Shown: positions 50,283 through 59,676, counted from the first letter of the stretch. The stretch is DNA of 64,000 nt from Actinoplanes sichuanensis (GCF_033097365.1 NZ_AP028461.1:1054001-1118000), one strand, 5' to 3'. Notes: a model not told the origin generated them from the letters alone. Made by a program: numbers and translations.

Positions 50283-51599
50283 ATACGGACCCGCCAGTGG
50301 ATCTCCCTCCTGACGGTCGCGGCCTTGATCGGGGTCGCGGGCTGCTCCCAGGGGGATGCGTCACCCGATTCTTCCGACGATCAGATCGTGCCGGCCACGA
50401 CCGGCTGCGCCGCCGACGGCGAGCTCACCATGTGGGAGCGGTCCGGCGGCAACAAGGACATGGTGGACATGCTCGTCGCGGCCTGGAACGCCAAGAACCC
50501 TCGCTGCGCCGTGAAACTGACCTACATCCCGCACACCGAGATGGTCGGCAAGATCGCCCAAGGCATCGCGTCCGGCCAGGTCCCGGACCTGATGGGGATG
50601 GACCTGATCTACGCACCGCAGTTCGAGAAGGCCGGGCAGCTCGTCGACCTGACCGACCGGGTCGGCGCCTGGCCGGAGCTGGCCACCGCCAGCAAGGGCC
50701 ACATCACGGTCGCCACCTACGACCAGCGGCTCTACGGCGTCCCGCTCTACGCCGACGTGTCGGCGCTCTTCTACAACAAGGATCTCTTCAAACGGGCCGG
50801 CCTCGACCCGGCCAAACCGCCGACCAGCCTCCCCGAGCTGCGCGCCTACGCCGACAAGATCACCGCGCTGGGCGGCGACGTGAAGGGCTACTACCTGCCC
50901 GGCAACTGCGCGGGCTGCAACATCTTCACGGTCGGCCCGCTGATGTGGGCGTCCGGTGCGAAGATCGAGGCGGCCGGGCCCGGCGACGAACCGCTCGTCG
51001 GCGACGGAGTCAAACAGGTGCTCCAGTTCGAGCGGGACATGGTCGCCGCGGGCAACGTGCACGACGGCGACCGGACCGAGAACGGCGAGACGTTCCACCT
51101 GCAGTTCGGCTCGGGCAAGGTCGGCATGATGGGCACCGGCAACTTCAACATCACGCTGGCCCGCCAGCAGAACCCGGGCATGGACTTCGGCATCGCCCTG
51201 CTGCCCGGGATGACGGCCGGCTCCAGCGCCTCGTTCATCGGCGGCGACCTGGTCGTGGTACCGAAGGGCAGCAAACGGGTCAACGACGCGGTCAACTTCA
51301 TGAAGTTCCTGCTCTCCGACGAGGTGCAGGTCGAGGTGTACGCCAAGGCGCTCAACCTGACCACCCGCAGCGACATGGTCGACAACCGGTACTTCAAGGC
51401 CGAGCCGCTGGTCCAGGACGTGGCGAAGGCACTGCTCGTGGGCCGGACCCCGTACACGCTCACGTTCTTCGAGCAGATCAACTCGCCGCAGGGTCCGTGG
51501 CTCAAGATGCTGCAACGCGCCTATTACACCGGCGACGACCTGGACACGGTCATCGCCGACGCGAAGAAGGAGATGTCAGCCATCGCCGCGAAATCCTGA
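50283..51599 (+). CDS. Extracellular sugar-binding lipoprotein of an ABC importer
   Basis: About 438 residues. A lipoprotein signal peptide (RTRQWISLLTVAALIG) ends in the lipobox VAGCS, so the mature Cys is lipidated outside. The rest is a family-1 solute-binding protein with ELTMWERSGG, MVGKIAQGIASGQVPDLMGMDLI, YGVPLYADVSALFYNKDLFKRAGLDPAKPP and a C-terminal hinge. It captures a carbohydrate for the two permeases that follow. The start is unusual: the only codon at proper distance (8 nt) from AGGAGG (50269-50274) is ATA at 50283. An in-frame ATG at 50199 would add 28 residues and overlap the operators. First gene of the operon. Confidence 0.85.
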   Translation: MRTRQWISLLTVAALIGVAGCSQGDASPDSSDDQIVPATTGCAADGELTMWERSGGNKDMVDMLVAAWNAKNPRCAVKLTYIPHTEMVGKIAQGIASGQVPDLMGMDLIYAPQFEKAGQLVDLTDRVGAWPELATASKGHITVATYDQRLYGVPLYADVSALFYNKDLFKRAGLDPAKPPTSLPELRAYADKITALGGDVKGYYLPGNCAGCNIFTVGPLMWASGAKIEAAGPGDEPLVGDGVKQVLQFERDMVAAGNVHDGDRTENGETFHLQFGSGKVGMMGTGNFNITLARQQNPGMDFGIALLPGMTAGSSASFIGGDLVVVPKGSKRVNDAVNFMKFLLSDEVQVEVYAKALNLTTRSDMVDNRYFKAEPLVQDVAKALLVGRTPYTLTFFEQINSPQGPWLKMLQRAYYTGDDLDTVIADAKKEMSAIAAKS

Positions 51600-51614
51600 C
51601 GAGAGGGGAACGGC

Positions 51615-52481
51615 ATGCGGCACCGATGGACCGGCCTGGCGTATGTGGCTCCGGCGCTGGCATTCGTGCTGGTTTTCACGGTCTACCCGCTGGGCCGGAT
51701 GATCTGGTTGTCGCTGCACGAATGGTCGCTGATCGCCGAACCGCATTTCATCGGCCTGGAGAACTTCCGGACGGCGTTCAGCGACCGTCAGTTCTGGGTG
51801 TCGTTCCTGTTCACTCTCGAATACACGGCCCTCATCACGCCGGTGCTGATCGTCGGCGGATATCTTCTCGCGCTCCTGACCGCCTCAGCTTCGAGAGTGC
51901 GCGCCATCGCCCGTACCATAATTTTTGTCCCTGTCGTTATCGGTCTTGGGGTTTCCAGCCTTCTCTGGTATTGGTTGTTCAGCACCGATTTCGGGGTGAT
52001 CAACCGGATCCTGCTCGATCTCGGTGTCGTCGACCAGCCGGTGCTCTGGCTGGGCGTCGACGCCGGCACCTCGAATTCCGCGATCAGCGTCTCGGTGGTG
52101 TGGAAGGTGATCGGATTCGGGATGATCCTGTTCGTCGGAGCCATTCAGGCGATTCCCACGGAGATCACCGAGGCGAGTCTGGTCGACGGCGCCGGCTATC
52201 TGCAGCGCGTCGGCCGGGTGATTCTGCCGCTGACCATGCGCACCGTTCTGCTGGTCACCCTGGTCAGCGTGATCGGCTCGCTGCTGGCGTTCGACCAGTT
52301 CTACATCATGACCGCCGGCCAGCCGCAGAACGAGACCGCGACGTCCGTCTTCTTCGTCTATCTGAATTCGTTCCCCTATCTGAAGCTCGGCTACGGCGCG
52401 GCCCTCTCGCTGATTCTCGCCGCGACCATTCTGGCCTTCACGGTCGTGCAACTCGTCCTCACCCGCCGGAGCGAGGCATGA
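51615..52481 (+). CDS. ABC sugar transporter permease, MalF type
   Basis: About 288 residues with about six membrane helices. The EAA loop contacting the ATPase is seen as TEITEASLVDGAGYLQRVGRVILPL. The N-terminus WTGLAYVAPALAFVLVFTVYPLGRMIWLS is typical of MalF/LacF-type subunits of carbohydrate importers. The ATG at 51615 follows GAGAGGGG about 5 nt upstream and begins 15 bp after the binding protein gene. The downstream permease starts in an ATGA overlap, so equal synthesis of the two subunits is likely. No ATPase gene lies in the operon. Confidence 0.92.
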   Translation: MRHRWTGLAYVAPALAFVLVFTVYPLGRMIWLSLHEWSLIAEPHFIGLENFRTAFSDRQFWVSFLFTLEYTALITPVLIVGGYLLALLTASASRVRAIARTIIFVPVVIGLGVSSLLWYWLFSTDFGVINRILLDLGVVDQPVLWLGVDAGTSNSAISVSVVWKVIGFGMILFVGAIQAIPTEITEASLVDGAGYLQRVGRVILPLTMRTVLLVTLVSVIGSLLAFDQFYIMTAGQPQNETATSVFFVYLNSFPYLKLGYGAALSLILAATILAFTVVQLVLTRRSEA

Positions 52482-53311
52482 ATCGACGTACCGGATTCCT
52501 GGTCGCGGCCGGCTGCGTCGCGATCAGCACGATCATGCTGTTGCCGCTGGTCTATTCGATGCTCGCGTCGATCAAACCGGCCGCCGAGGCGGCCGCCACC
52601 CCGCCGACCTACCTGCCGCACGGGATCAGCCTGGACAGTTACCGCCGTCTCTGGGACTACCAGGAGGGTCTGCTCACCTACCTGGGCAACAGCCTCGGCG
52701 CGGCGGTCCTGACCATCGTCCTCACGCTGCTGCTCACGGTGCCCGCCGGATACGCGCTGGCCCGCTTCCCGATCCCCGGCAAGGAACTGATCTTCATCGT
52801 GCTCCTGCTGTCGCTGATCGTGCCGTACCAGGCGCTGCTGACCCCGATGTTCCTGATGTTCGCCAAGATCGGCCTGACGAATTCGGCGATCGGTCTGGCC
52901 GTCCTGCACACCACCATCCAATTGCCGTTCAGCCTCTACATCCTGCGCAACAGCTTCGCCGCCGTGCCCCGCGAGACCGAGGAGGCGGCGGTCATGGACG
53001 GCGCCGGATCGTTGCAGACGCTGCTGCGGATCTTCATCCCGCCGACCGTGCCCGCGGTCGTCACCGTCACCCTGTTCGCGTTCATCGCGTCCTGGAACGA
53101 GTTCCTCGGCGCGCTCGTGATGATGAGCGCCGGCGAGCGGTTCACGCTCCCGGTGATCCTGGCGACCGCGCGCACCGAGACCAGCCTGGGCGGCACCGAC
53201 TGGGGCATGCTCCAGGCCGGCGTCACCATCTCGATCATCCCCTGTGTCCTCGTCTACCTGTTGCTTCAGCGGTACTACATGGCCGGCCTGATGAGCGGAG
53301 CCGTCAAATGA
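52478..53311 (+). CDS. ABC sugar transporter permease, MalG type
   Basis: About 277 residues with six membrane helices. The EAA loop is RETEEAAVMDGAGSLQTLLRIFIPP and the C-terminus QRYYMAGLMSGAVK is the conserved ending of MalG-type permeases. It starts with ATG at 52478 overlapping the stop of the first permease and ends in an ATGA overlap with the GH127 gene. The chain of overlaps shows tight translational coupling of transporter and hydrolase. Confidence 0.92.
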   Translation: MNRRTGFLVAAGCVAISTIMLLPLVYSMLASIKPAAEAAATPPTYLPHGISLDSYRRLWDYQEGLLTYLGNSLGAAVLTIVLTLLLTVPAGYALARFPIPGKELIFIVLLLSLIVPYQALLTPMFLMFAKIGLTNSAIGLAVLHTTIQLPFSLYILRNSFAAVPRETEEAAVMDGAGSLQTLLRIFIPPTVPAVVTVTLFAFIASWNEFLGALVMMSAGERFTLPVILATARTETSLGGTDWGMLQAGVTISIIPCVLVYLLLQRYYMAGLMSGAVK

Positions 53312-55137
53312 GCGTGACAGTGGTGCAGCCGTCCGCGACCGCCCGGACCCGGCTCCATCCGATGGACGCCCGGAGCGTCGAGATCGCCGCCGGATTCTGG
53401 GCCGACCGGATCCGGCTCAACCGGGAACGCACCATCCCACACGGCCTGGACCGGTTGCGGAGCACCGCCACCCTGGACAACCTGCGGCTCGCGAGCGGCT
53501 ACCGGGCCGCCGCCGACTCCTCGGGCGCCACCTTCCCGTTCCTGGATTCGGACGTCTACAAGTGGCTGGAGGCGGTCGGCTGGTCGGCCGACCCGGCGCT
53601 GGTCGCCGCCGCCGACGACGTGATCACCCTGGTCTGTGCGGCCCAGCGCGCCGACGGCTATCTGAACAGCTACGTGCAGGCCGGGCACGACGAGCCGTAC
53701 CGGGACCTGTCCTGGGGGCACGAGCTCTACTGCCTCGGCCACCTCATCCAGGCCGCCGTCGCCTGGCATCGCGCGCTCGGCGACGACCGGCTGCTCACCG
53801 TCGCGCTCCGAGCCGTCGACCATCTGCCCGGCTCGCTCGTCGACGGCCATCCCAACATCGAGATGGCGCTCGTCGAACTCACCCGCCTGACCGGCGACCG
53901 GCGCCATCTGACGATGGCGGCCCGGATGCTCGAGCTGCGTGGTCACCGCACCCTGCCCGGTGCGGATCGTTTCGGCGCGAGCTATTGGCAGGACCATGAG
54001 GGGGTACGCGACGCGAGCGCCGTGGCCGGCCATGCGGTCCGGCAGCTCTACCTCGACTGCGGCGCCGTCGACGTGGCGGTGGAACTCGGCGACGACCGGC
54101 TGCTCGCGGCGGTCCGGGCACGCTGGGACGACATGATCCGCACTCGTGCCTATCTGACCGGGGGAGTGGGCAGCCGGCACCGGGACGAGGCGTTCGGTGA
54201 CCCGTTCGAGCTGCCACCCGACCGCGCGTACGCCGAGACCTGCGCGTCGATCGCCGGGGTGATGCTTGCCTGGCGTCTGCTGCTGGCCACCGGCGACACC
54301 TGCTACGCCGACACGATCGAACGCACCATGTACAACGGGGTGCTGCCGGGGATCGCCCTCGGTGGAACCCGCTTCTTCTACACCAATCCGCTGCAACGGC
54401 GGACCCATCGGGCCCCGGGCGGCGCCGGACCACGCCAACCCTGGTATCCGTGCGCCTGCTGCCCGCCGAACCTGATGCGCCTGCTCAGCTCCTGGGACCA
54501 ATACCTGGCGACGTACGACGACAGCGGTGTCCAACTGCACCAGTACACCTCAGCCGAGATCCGCACCCCACGGGCCGACCTGCGGATCGGCACCGGTTAC
54601 CCGTGGGACGGCCGGGTCGCCGTGCACATCGACCGGACCTCGCCGGAGCCGTGGACGCTCTCCCTGCGGGTGCCCCGATGGTGTCGCTCGGCCACCCTGA
54701 CCAGCCCCGACGGCACTCTCGCGGTCAGCGCCGGAACCGTCAAACGACACCGCCGCTGGCAGCCCGGCGACGTCGTCGAACTCAACCTCGACCTGCCGGC
54801 CCGGATCACCGAACCCGACCCGCGGATCGACGCGGTGCGCGGCTGCGTGGCCGTCGAACGGGGGCCGCTCGTCTACTGCATCGAGTCGGCCGACGCCCCG
54901 GTACGTACCGAGATCGAGGAACTGACCTGGGATCCGGGCCGCCCGCTGACCCCGGTGCCCCGCCCGGACCTGACCGAGTCGATGATCGGTGTCGACGTGC
55001 CGATGACCGGTGGCCTGACCGCCGGGGCCATCCCCTACTTCGCGTGGGCCAACCGGACCACCGAGGCCATGCGAGTCTGGATCCCCAGGCTCACGGAGCC
55101 GACGTCGTGGAGTCCCGGACGACCAGCGGCATCTTGA
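53308..55137 (+). CDS. GH127-type beta-L-arabinofuranosidase-like glycosidase
   Basis: About 609 residues with an (alpha/alpha)6 barrel followed by beta-sandwich domains. The zinc and catalytic set of HypBA1-type enzymes is conserved: AETC (Glu310, Cys312) and CACC (Cys384, Cys385), the Cys pair including the presumed nucleophile. It has no signal peptide, so it works in the cytosol on a sugar brought in by the importer. GH127 enzymes release beta-L-arabinofuranose from plant hydroxyproline-rich glycans; the exact substrate here is inferred. It starts in an ATGA overlap. Its last 47 bp overlap the end of the convergent LacI gene. Confidence 0.88.
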   Translation: MSVTVVQPSATARTRLHPMDARSVEIAAGFWADRIRLNRERTIPHGLDRLRSTATLDNLRLASGYRAAADSSGATFPFLDSDVYKWLEAVGWSADPALVAAADDVITLVCAAQRADGYLNSYVQAGHDEPYRDLSWGHELYCLGHLIQAAVAWHRALGDDRLLTVALRAVDHLPGSLVDGHPNIEMALVELTRLTGDRRHLTMAARMLELRGHRTLPGADRFGASYWQDHEGVRDASAVAGHAVRQLYLDCGAVDVAVELGDDRLLAAVRARWDDMIRTRAYLTGGVGSRHRDEAFGDPFELPPDRAYAETCASIAGVMLAWRLLLATGDTCYADTIERTMYNGVLPGIALGGTRFFYTNPLQRRTHRAPGGAGPRQPWYPCACCPPNLMRLLSSWDQYLATYDDSGVQLHQYTSAEIRTPRADLRIGTGYPWDGRVAVHIDRTSPEPWTLSLRVPRWCRSATLTSPDGTLAVSAGTVKRHRRWQPGDVVELNLDLPARITEPDPRIDAVRGCVAVERGPLVYCIESADAPVRTEIEELTWDPGRPLTPVPRPDLTESMIGVDVPMTGGLTAGAIPYFAWANRTTEAMRVWIPRLTEPTSWSPGRPAAS

Positions 55138-56158
55138 AGACAGTCACGCCCGGCTCACGCCCGCCGGCCGGATCGCGGGCCGACGACACCGCCTGGGCGA
55201 CACCGAAGCCGACGATCTCCGCGATCGGCATCCGCAGCGTGGTCAGCGCGGGCACCGTGTGCCCCGCGATCAGGATGTCGTCGAGACCGACCACCGACAG
55301 CCGGCCCGGCACCGGGATGCCGAGCCGGTGCGCGGCATGCAGGGCGCCGACACCGACCAGGTCGGTCGACGCGGCCACCGCGGTCGGCGGCTCGGGCAGG
55401 CTCATCAGCTCGGTCAGCGCGGCCGCGCCACCGTCGAGAGTGCCCGGGCACCGCCGCAGGTAGCCGCCGGGCACCCCGCCGAATCGGTCCCGCATGAAGT
55501 CGACGTACGCGTCCTCGCGGATCCGATACTCGTTGGGCAGTTCGGCGCTGAGGAACCCGATCCGACGGTGTCCGAGCTCCGCGAGATGCGCCAGCCCGGT
55601 CTGCACGCCGGCCCGATCGTCCGGGTTGACCGTGGGGAACTCGATCGGCCCCGGCCCCTGCCACATACCGACCACCGGCACCGCGGACCCCCGCAGGTCG
55701 GCGAGCAGTTCCGGGTAGGCCCGCATGTCGCCGAGCAGCACGATCGCATCGGTGTGCCGGGTCTCCAGCACCGTGGTGAGCGGGGTTCCCTCGTGCACGT
55801 GCCCCAGCACCACGTTGTATCCGTGCGCCATCGACTCGACGACGAGGGCCTCGATGACCCCGGCGTAGAAGACGTCACTGAAGTCCCGGACGACCGCCCC
55901 GATCAGATTCGTCGAGGCGCCCCGAAGCCCACGCGCGAGAGGATTCGGCCGGTACCCGAGATGCCTCGCCGTCTCGATGACCCGTTCCCGGGTCTCCGCC
56001 GCGATGGGTACCCGGGTCGGCGCGTTGTTCAGCACTCGGGAAACGGTGCTCTGCGAAACCCCGGAAGCCGCGGCGATATCACGCATCGTGACGATGGAGC
56101 GCACAGCTTTCCGACCGCCCGGCTGCTCTGCTCCTGATTCACGCCCGGAAGTAGGCAT
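55091..56158 (-). CDS. LacI-family transcriptional regulator of the GH127 operon
   Basis: About 355 residues. The helix-turn-helix is VTMRDIAAASGVSQSTVSRVLNN (near 30-50), followed by the hinge helix ETRERVIETARHLGYRPNPLARGLRG and a periplasmic-binding-like effector domain. It likely represses the ABC/GH127 operon and is released by an imported sugar. Its most probable operator is the tandem 14-bp site at 50191-50217. The start is uncertain: ATG 56158 is used, while GTG near 56102 or a GTG at 56176 are alternatives. It is convergent with GH127 and overlaps it by 47 bp. Confidence 0.9.
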   Translation of the reverse strand: MPTSGRESGAEQPGGRKAVRSIVTMRDIAAASGVSQSTVSRVLNNAPTRVPIAAETRERVIETARHLGYRPNPLARGLRGASTNLIGAVVRDFSDVFYAGVIEALVVESMAHGYNVVLGHVHEGTPLTTVLETRHTDAIVLLGDMRAYPELLADLRGSAVPVVGMWQGPGPIEFPTVNPDDRAGVQTGLAHLAELGHRRIGFLSAELPNEYRIREDAYVDFMRDRFGGVPGGYLRRCPGTLDGGAAALTELMSLPEPPTAVAASTDLVGVGALHAAHRLGIPVPGRLSVVGLDDILIAGHTVPALTTLRMPIAEIVGFGVAQAVSSARDPAGGREPGVTVFKMPLVVRDSTTSAP

Positions 56159-56206
56159 CGACAGGAACCCTAACACTCAGATGTTTTCGACCATCGTTGC
56201 GTTGAG

Positions 56207-57019
56207 TCACGAGAACAGGGCTGCCAGGGCCCGCTTGAGCGGCCCGTCGTCACGCTCATCGATCCACGTCACCGCGCCGATCGGCCGCCCCTGCTCCCGC
56301 GCGTCCGCACAATACCGCCGAACCGCCGGATCGATCGGCAGCCCGCTGATCGACAATGCGGCGTGGGCCCGCAGCCAGTAGGCCGCATCCTCGACCGCGG
56401 TGACCCCGGCCCGCCCGTCATCCTCGAGAAGAGCAGAGACGGCAACGACTTTGTGGTACGCCGAGACGTACATGATTCCGGCGGGAGCCCGGTCCGGAAC
56501 CGTGACGTCGGCATTGAACCGCCGCAGCGCCTCGGTGACACCCCGCACATACATCTGGCTCCGAGCCTCGCCGGCCCGCCCCACATCGAGTTCCCCGAGC
56601 AGCTCATCGCGCCGCTCCCCGGAAAGCGTGTCGAGTAGCGCCGCCTGAACCGGCTCGGCCAACTCCCGAAACACACGCCGAACCCGATCCGGGGGCAGTT
56701 CCCCGACCAGCCCCACAGCCTGCCCGGTACCGACAGCCGAACAGGCCCGGACGAGATCCTTGTCCCCGAACATCTGAAGCACCCGCTCCCGCCCGCCAGG
56801 CTTGGGAGAGAGCATGAGTTTGGCCAGTTCAGCCCCAGTGAGCGCTTCCGAGACCGCCACAAACCGATCAGCCGGAAGCCCATTCAACATGCTGAGCGCA
56901 GATTGCGGAGGAGTCCGGCGAATCATCGCAGCAAGCTGAGTAATGGGCATCATCCCGCCGGGCAACATGCCGGTCACCTCTAACCCGAGTAGGAAGTAGT
57001 CGCTAAGGACTAGCACCAT
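56207..57019 (-). CDS. MgtE_N-like helical-repeat protein of unknown function
   Basis: About 270 residues. Repeated helix pairs such as ALSMLNGLPADRFVAVSEAL, GQAVGLVGELPPDRVRRVFRELAEP and LLDTLSGERRDELLGEL look like the superhelical N-domain of MgtE magnesium transporters, but there is no membrane domain. A C-terminal part contains RFNADVTVPDRAPAGIMYVSAYHKVVAVSALLE. It is a cytosolic protein of unknown role. The ATG at 57019 is the likely start; the frame remains open upstream through repeat DNA, but that stretch looks noncoding. Its transcript may continue from a separate promoter, since the LacI gene lies 48 bp downstream on the same strand. Confidence 0.6.
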   Translation of the reverse strand: MVLVLSDYFLLGLEVTGMLPGGMMPITQLAAMIRRTPPQSALSMLNGLPADRFVAVSEALTGAELAKLMLSPKPGGRERVLQMFGDKDLVRACSAVGTGQAVGLVGELPPDRVRRVFRELAEPVQAALLDTLSGERRDELLGELDVGRAGEARSQMYVRGVTEALRRFNADVTVPDRAPAGIMYVSAYHKVVAVSALLEDDGRAGVTAVEDAAYWLRAHAALSISGLPIDPAVRRYCADAREQGRPIGAVTWIDERDDGPLKRALAALFS

Positions 57020-57622
57020 TTCCCGTCCCCCGACATCACCTTTGCCGCCACCCCACCCACCAAAACGGCCAACAAGTACCGCAACCCGCCCCGCACCCCG
57101 GCCCTTTCCCACTTCACCGAGCCCCCGCTCCTTCCCCCACCCGCCCGCCTCCGGTCCTTTCCGAGACCTCGCCGGGCCTCCGATCCGTTCCCCGGCCCAC
57201 CTCCAGTCCTTCGGCTGCTTGGCCGGTCCTTCGGCTGCTTGGCCGGTCCTTCGGCTGCTTGGCCGGTCCTTCGGCTGCCTCGCTGGACTCTCGGTCATTT
57301 CCGTTACTTCGCGGTCCTCCGATCCTTTCCCGCCAGCCGATCCTTTCCTGCCAGCCGGGCCTTTCCCGCCAGCTGGGCCTCCGCTACCTCGCCCGGCCTC
57401 CGTGCCCGCCTCCGGTCCTTCCGCCGCTCCGCCTCGCCTTGTGCCGCTCCGCCTGGCCCGTCTCCGCCGCCTCGCCTCGTCTCCGCTGTTCCTGTCACCA
57501 TCCGTCGTCTCCATCGGGCGCTGCCGGAGCCACCCTCCGCAAACCCCGCCGATCTTCGGCGCCCGTGCTGCCGGTGCCCCGTCTCCGCCACCAGTCGAAC
57601 CGGCCATCCGCACGCGCGTCAC
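57020..57622. repeat. Low-complexity region with 20-bp and 17-18-bp minisatellites
   Basis: About 600 bp upstream of the MgtE_N-like gene. Three exact copies and one partial copy of TCGGCTGCTTGGCCGGTCCT start at 57211, 57231, 57251 and 57271. A second set of 17-18-bp units (CCTTTCCCGCCAGC with variants) lies at about 57320-57380. A 20-bp period cannot keep a reading frame, so long open frames here are not credible genes. Confidence 0.75.
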
Positions 57623-58108
57623 CTACCGTCGTCGAGGTGCCGCAGACCCCTCGAAGATCCAGACCGATGACATAGGCGGAGACCGATACGAGAAGCGAGA
57701 AACTGACCAATCGCCCAATCTGTCACCAACCACCACCGGGTAACCACCGCAGACACAGGCAGAACCAACATCAACGAGTGCAACCGTGACCAAAATCCCG
57801 CGGCGACCACCCACATTCGAAAACCACAGCGAGCCATCTGAAACGGCGCGAGCAAGGCCGCCCGCACCCTCCAGATTCGGGCTGACCAGCGACATCACCG
57901 CCAAGCACTATCCCCTCCTTGCCGCGTCCGTCATGCCTGTCGGGGTCCGGGACGAAGCCATTCACCCGCTCCCAGTTGCCGAGATCCATCGACGGGCGGC
58001 GATCAGCCATCAAGTCACCAAGAACAGAGCACGGGCGACGGCCGACGGCGGCTGGCCATGATCTCGTCGGCTGGATGCGGACGATGAAGGTGGGGCGGTG
58101 ATGGTCGG
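57623..58108. other. Gene-free stretch
   Basis: About 490 bp between the repeat region and the low-complexity gene at 58109. GC is a little lower than the surroundings. Short open frames occur on both strands, but none has a ribosome site or recognisable domain. Confidence 0.4.
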
Positions 58109-59281
58109 TCAGTGCGGCACGGTGATCGCGGGGTGATGGTGGGCGGGGTGGTGACGGGTGGTGGTTGGGTGGTGATGGCTGGATGGTGGGTGGTGGGTGG
58201 TGGTGATCGTGGGTGGTCGCTCGGGGCGGTACTGGCGGGGTGGCGGCGGGGCGCGACGTCGGGGGACGGTGACGGCTGAGTTGTATCCAGAGATGATGAC
58301 GCCCGCTGGAGTGGCGATGATTGGGCCGGGGCGGCAGGGGCGGGTGCTCATCGCCAGGGCCGGCTGCGTTGGGTTGCAGGCAATGAGACGTGCGGCGATT
58401 TTCGCGTAGGTGGGAACCTCTCGCCGTTTTTCGTTCACCACGTTGTGGAATGCCACCGGAATTGCCGGGGCGCCGACTGCTGCAGGCCCTTCGCTGGGCC
58501 TTGTGAAAGGAAACCGGCTGGTGCTTGAGCCGAGCGCTTCGCTGATTTTCGTAAGAAGCTTGATACCGCTTCGCAACGCGACCATACGGCTTCTTCCGGC
58601 GAAGGGAATCCGGGCGAAGTCCGAACCGGTTACTCGGTTGCTTTCGATGTCGGGTGCCGGGCTGCCGTCTGCGGCGGGTTTCTGGTTGTTTTTGATTTCG
58701 GGCTGCTGGCCGCCGTCCGCGGCGGGCGCTGGGCCGATTCCGATGCCTGATGTTTGGCTGCCGGCCGTCGCAGGTATCCGACTCACGTCCCTGGTGAGTA
58801 CCTGATTTTCCGTGGCAGGCACCTGTTCGCGCTGTGCGTGAGGGTCATGGATGCCTCCTGCTGCGGGTGCCTTGCCGTTTCGCGGCTGAGGTTTTCGGGT
58901 GATCCGCTCGGTTGGCGCAGGGCTGCTTTCGGCGGCGTGGGGCTGACCGCTTCTGCTGCGAGGATGACTGTTTCTGCTGTGAGGCTGACCGCTTCCCGGA
59001 GCGGGTGGCTGACCGGACCCTGCGCGTGATGTCTGGCTGGTGCTCGTGGGTGGTGGCTCGTCGTGACCTTTGGTGGGGCTCTGGTTGTCCCCACTGTTTG
59101 GCGCGGGTTCATTCTGACGGAGCCGTCGTAGCTTTTCGGCGTGGCGGCGTTGCAAGCCCCATGTGCGGTGTCGTTCGTGTTCGCGGCGGAATTCGTCGCG
59201 GGCTGCTGAATAGTTTCTGGACCGGGTTCGGTCGCGCATCGAAGCGATCTCCGACCTGCTGAACAATGACCCCTGTCCCAT
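58109..59281 (-). CDS. Hypothetical low-complexity protein with basic helical N-terminus
   Basis: About 390 residues, not recognised. The first 60 residues are highly charged and helical (MRDRTRSRNYSAARDEFRREHERHRTWG, RRHAEKLRRLRQ). Residues 65-200 are Pro/Ser/Gly/Gln-rich. A small ordered part follows (about 230-330, including ARIPFAGRSRMVALRSGIKLL and PTYAKIAARLIACNPTQPALA), and the C-terminus is a Pro/Thr/His tail. The ATG at 59281 has GGGGAG 9 nt upstream. Third positions are less GC-biased than in neighbouring genes, so it may be recently acquired, fast evolving, or not a gene. Confidence 0.4.
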   Translation of the reverse strand: MGQGSLFSRSEIASMRDRTRSRNYSAARDEFRREHERHRTWGLQRRHAEKLRRLRQNEPAPNSGDNQSPTKGHDEPPPTSTSQTSRAGSGQPPAPGSGQPHSRNSHPRSRSGQPHAAESSPAPTERITRKPQPRNGKAPAAGGIHDPHAQREQVPATENQVLTRDVSRIPATAGSQTSGIGIGPAPAADGGQQPEIKNNQKPAADGSPAPDIESNRVTGSDFARIPFAGRSRMVALRSGIKLLTKISEALGSSTSRFPFTRPSEGPAAVGAPAIPVAFHNVVNEKRREVPTYAKIAARLIACNPTQPALAMSTRPCRPGPIIATPAGVIISGYNSAVTVPRRRAPPPPRQYRPERPPTITTTHHPPSSHHHPTTTRHHPAHHHPAITVPH

Positions 59282-59676
59282 TCACGAATTCTCCCCATCC
59301 CGCTCCGCGAGTGTCAGTATTTGATCATGCCAAACTTATCCACAGCTATATTCACAATAGGGTGCCAAAAACGTTCTCGTACGGAGGCCGGATTCGGGCA
59401 CGTCGAACTGCAGAGTGAAGCAGCGGCAGCAGGCGGCCTTCATCCCGTCGGCTGGTCGGTTCGGGGGCGTCAGAAGGCTCGGCTCAGTGCGGCTGCATGC
59501 GCATGGGCTGCTGAGATCGTGATCGACCGGAAGGTCTGGCGACGTTCGAGCGGTCTGACTTGATCTGAGGACGGGTGGTCGCGATTCAGCACCGGTGACT
59601 CTCCGCCGGGCCTCAAGGTGGATCGGTCCAGAGGAGAACGGGGGACACGTCGGCCGCGCTGGGTAATCTCTGCTTC
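59282..59676. promoter_or_regulatory. AT-rich intergenic region with a perfect DnaA-box match
   Basis: About 395 bp. TTATCCACA at 59336-59344 equals the DnaA-box consensus and is followed by TATATT (59347-59352), a good -10 candidate. Only one DnaA box is seen, so this is not an origin of replication. The remainder shows no gene. Confidence 0.45.

Noticed and set aside
50297..53311. A 1,004-residue plus-strand open frame
   Set aside because: It runs out of frame through the binding-protein and first permease genes. Only the part from ATG 52478 is real (second permease).
57042..57743. A 233-residue Pro/Ser-rich plus-strand frame
   Set aside because: It crosses 20-bp repeats whose period is not a multiple of three, and has no ribosome site or domain.
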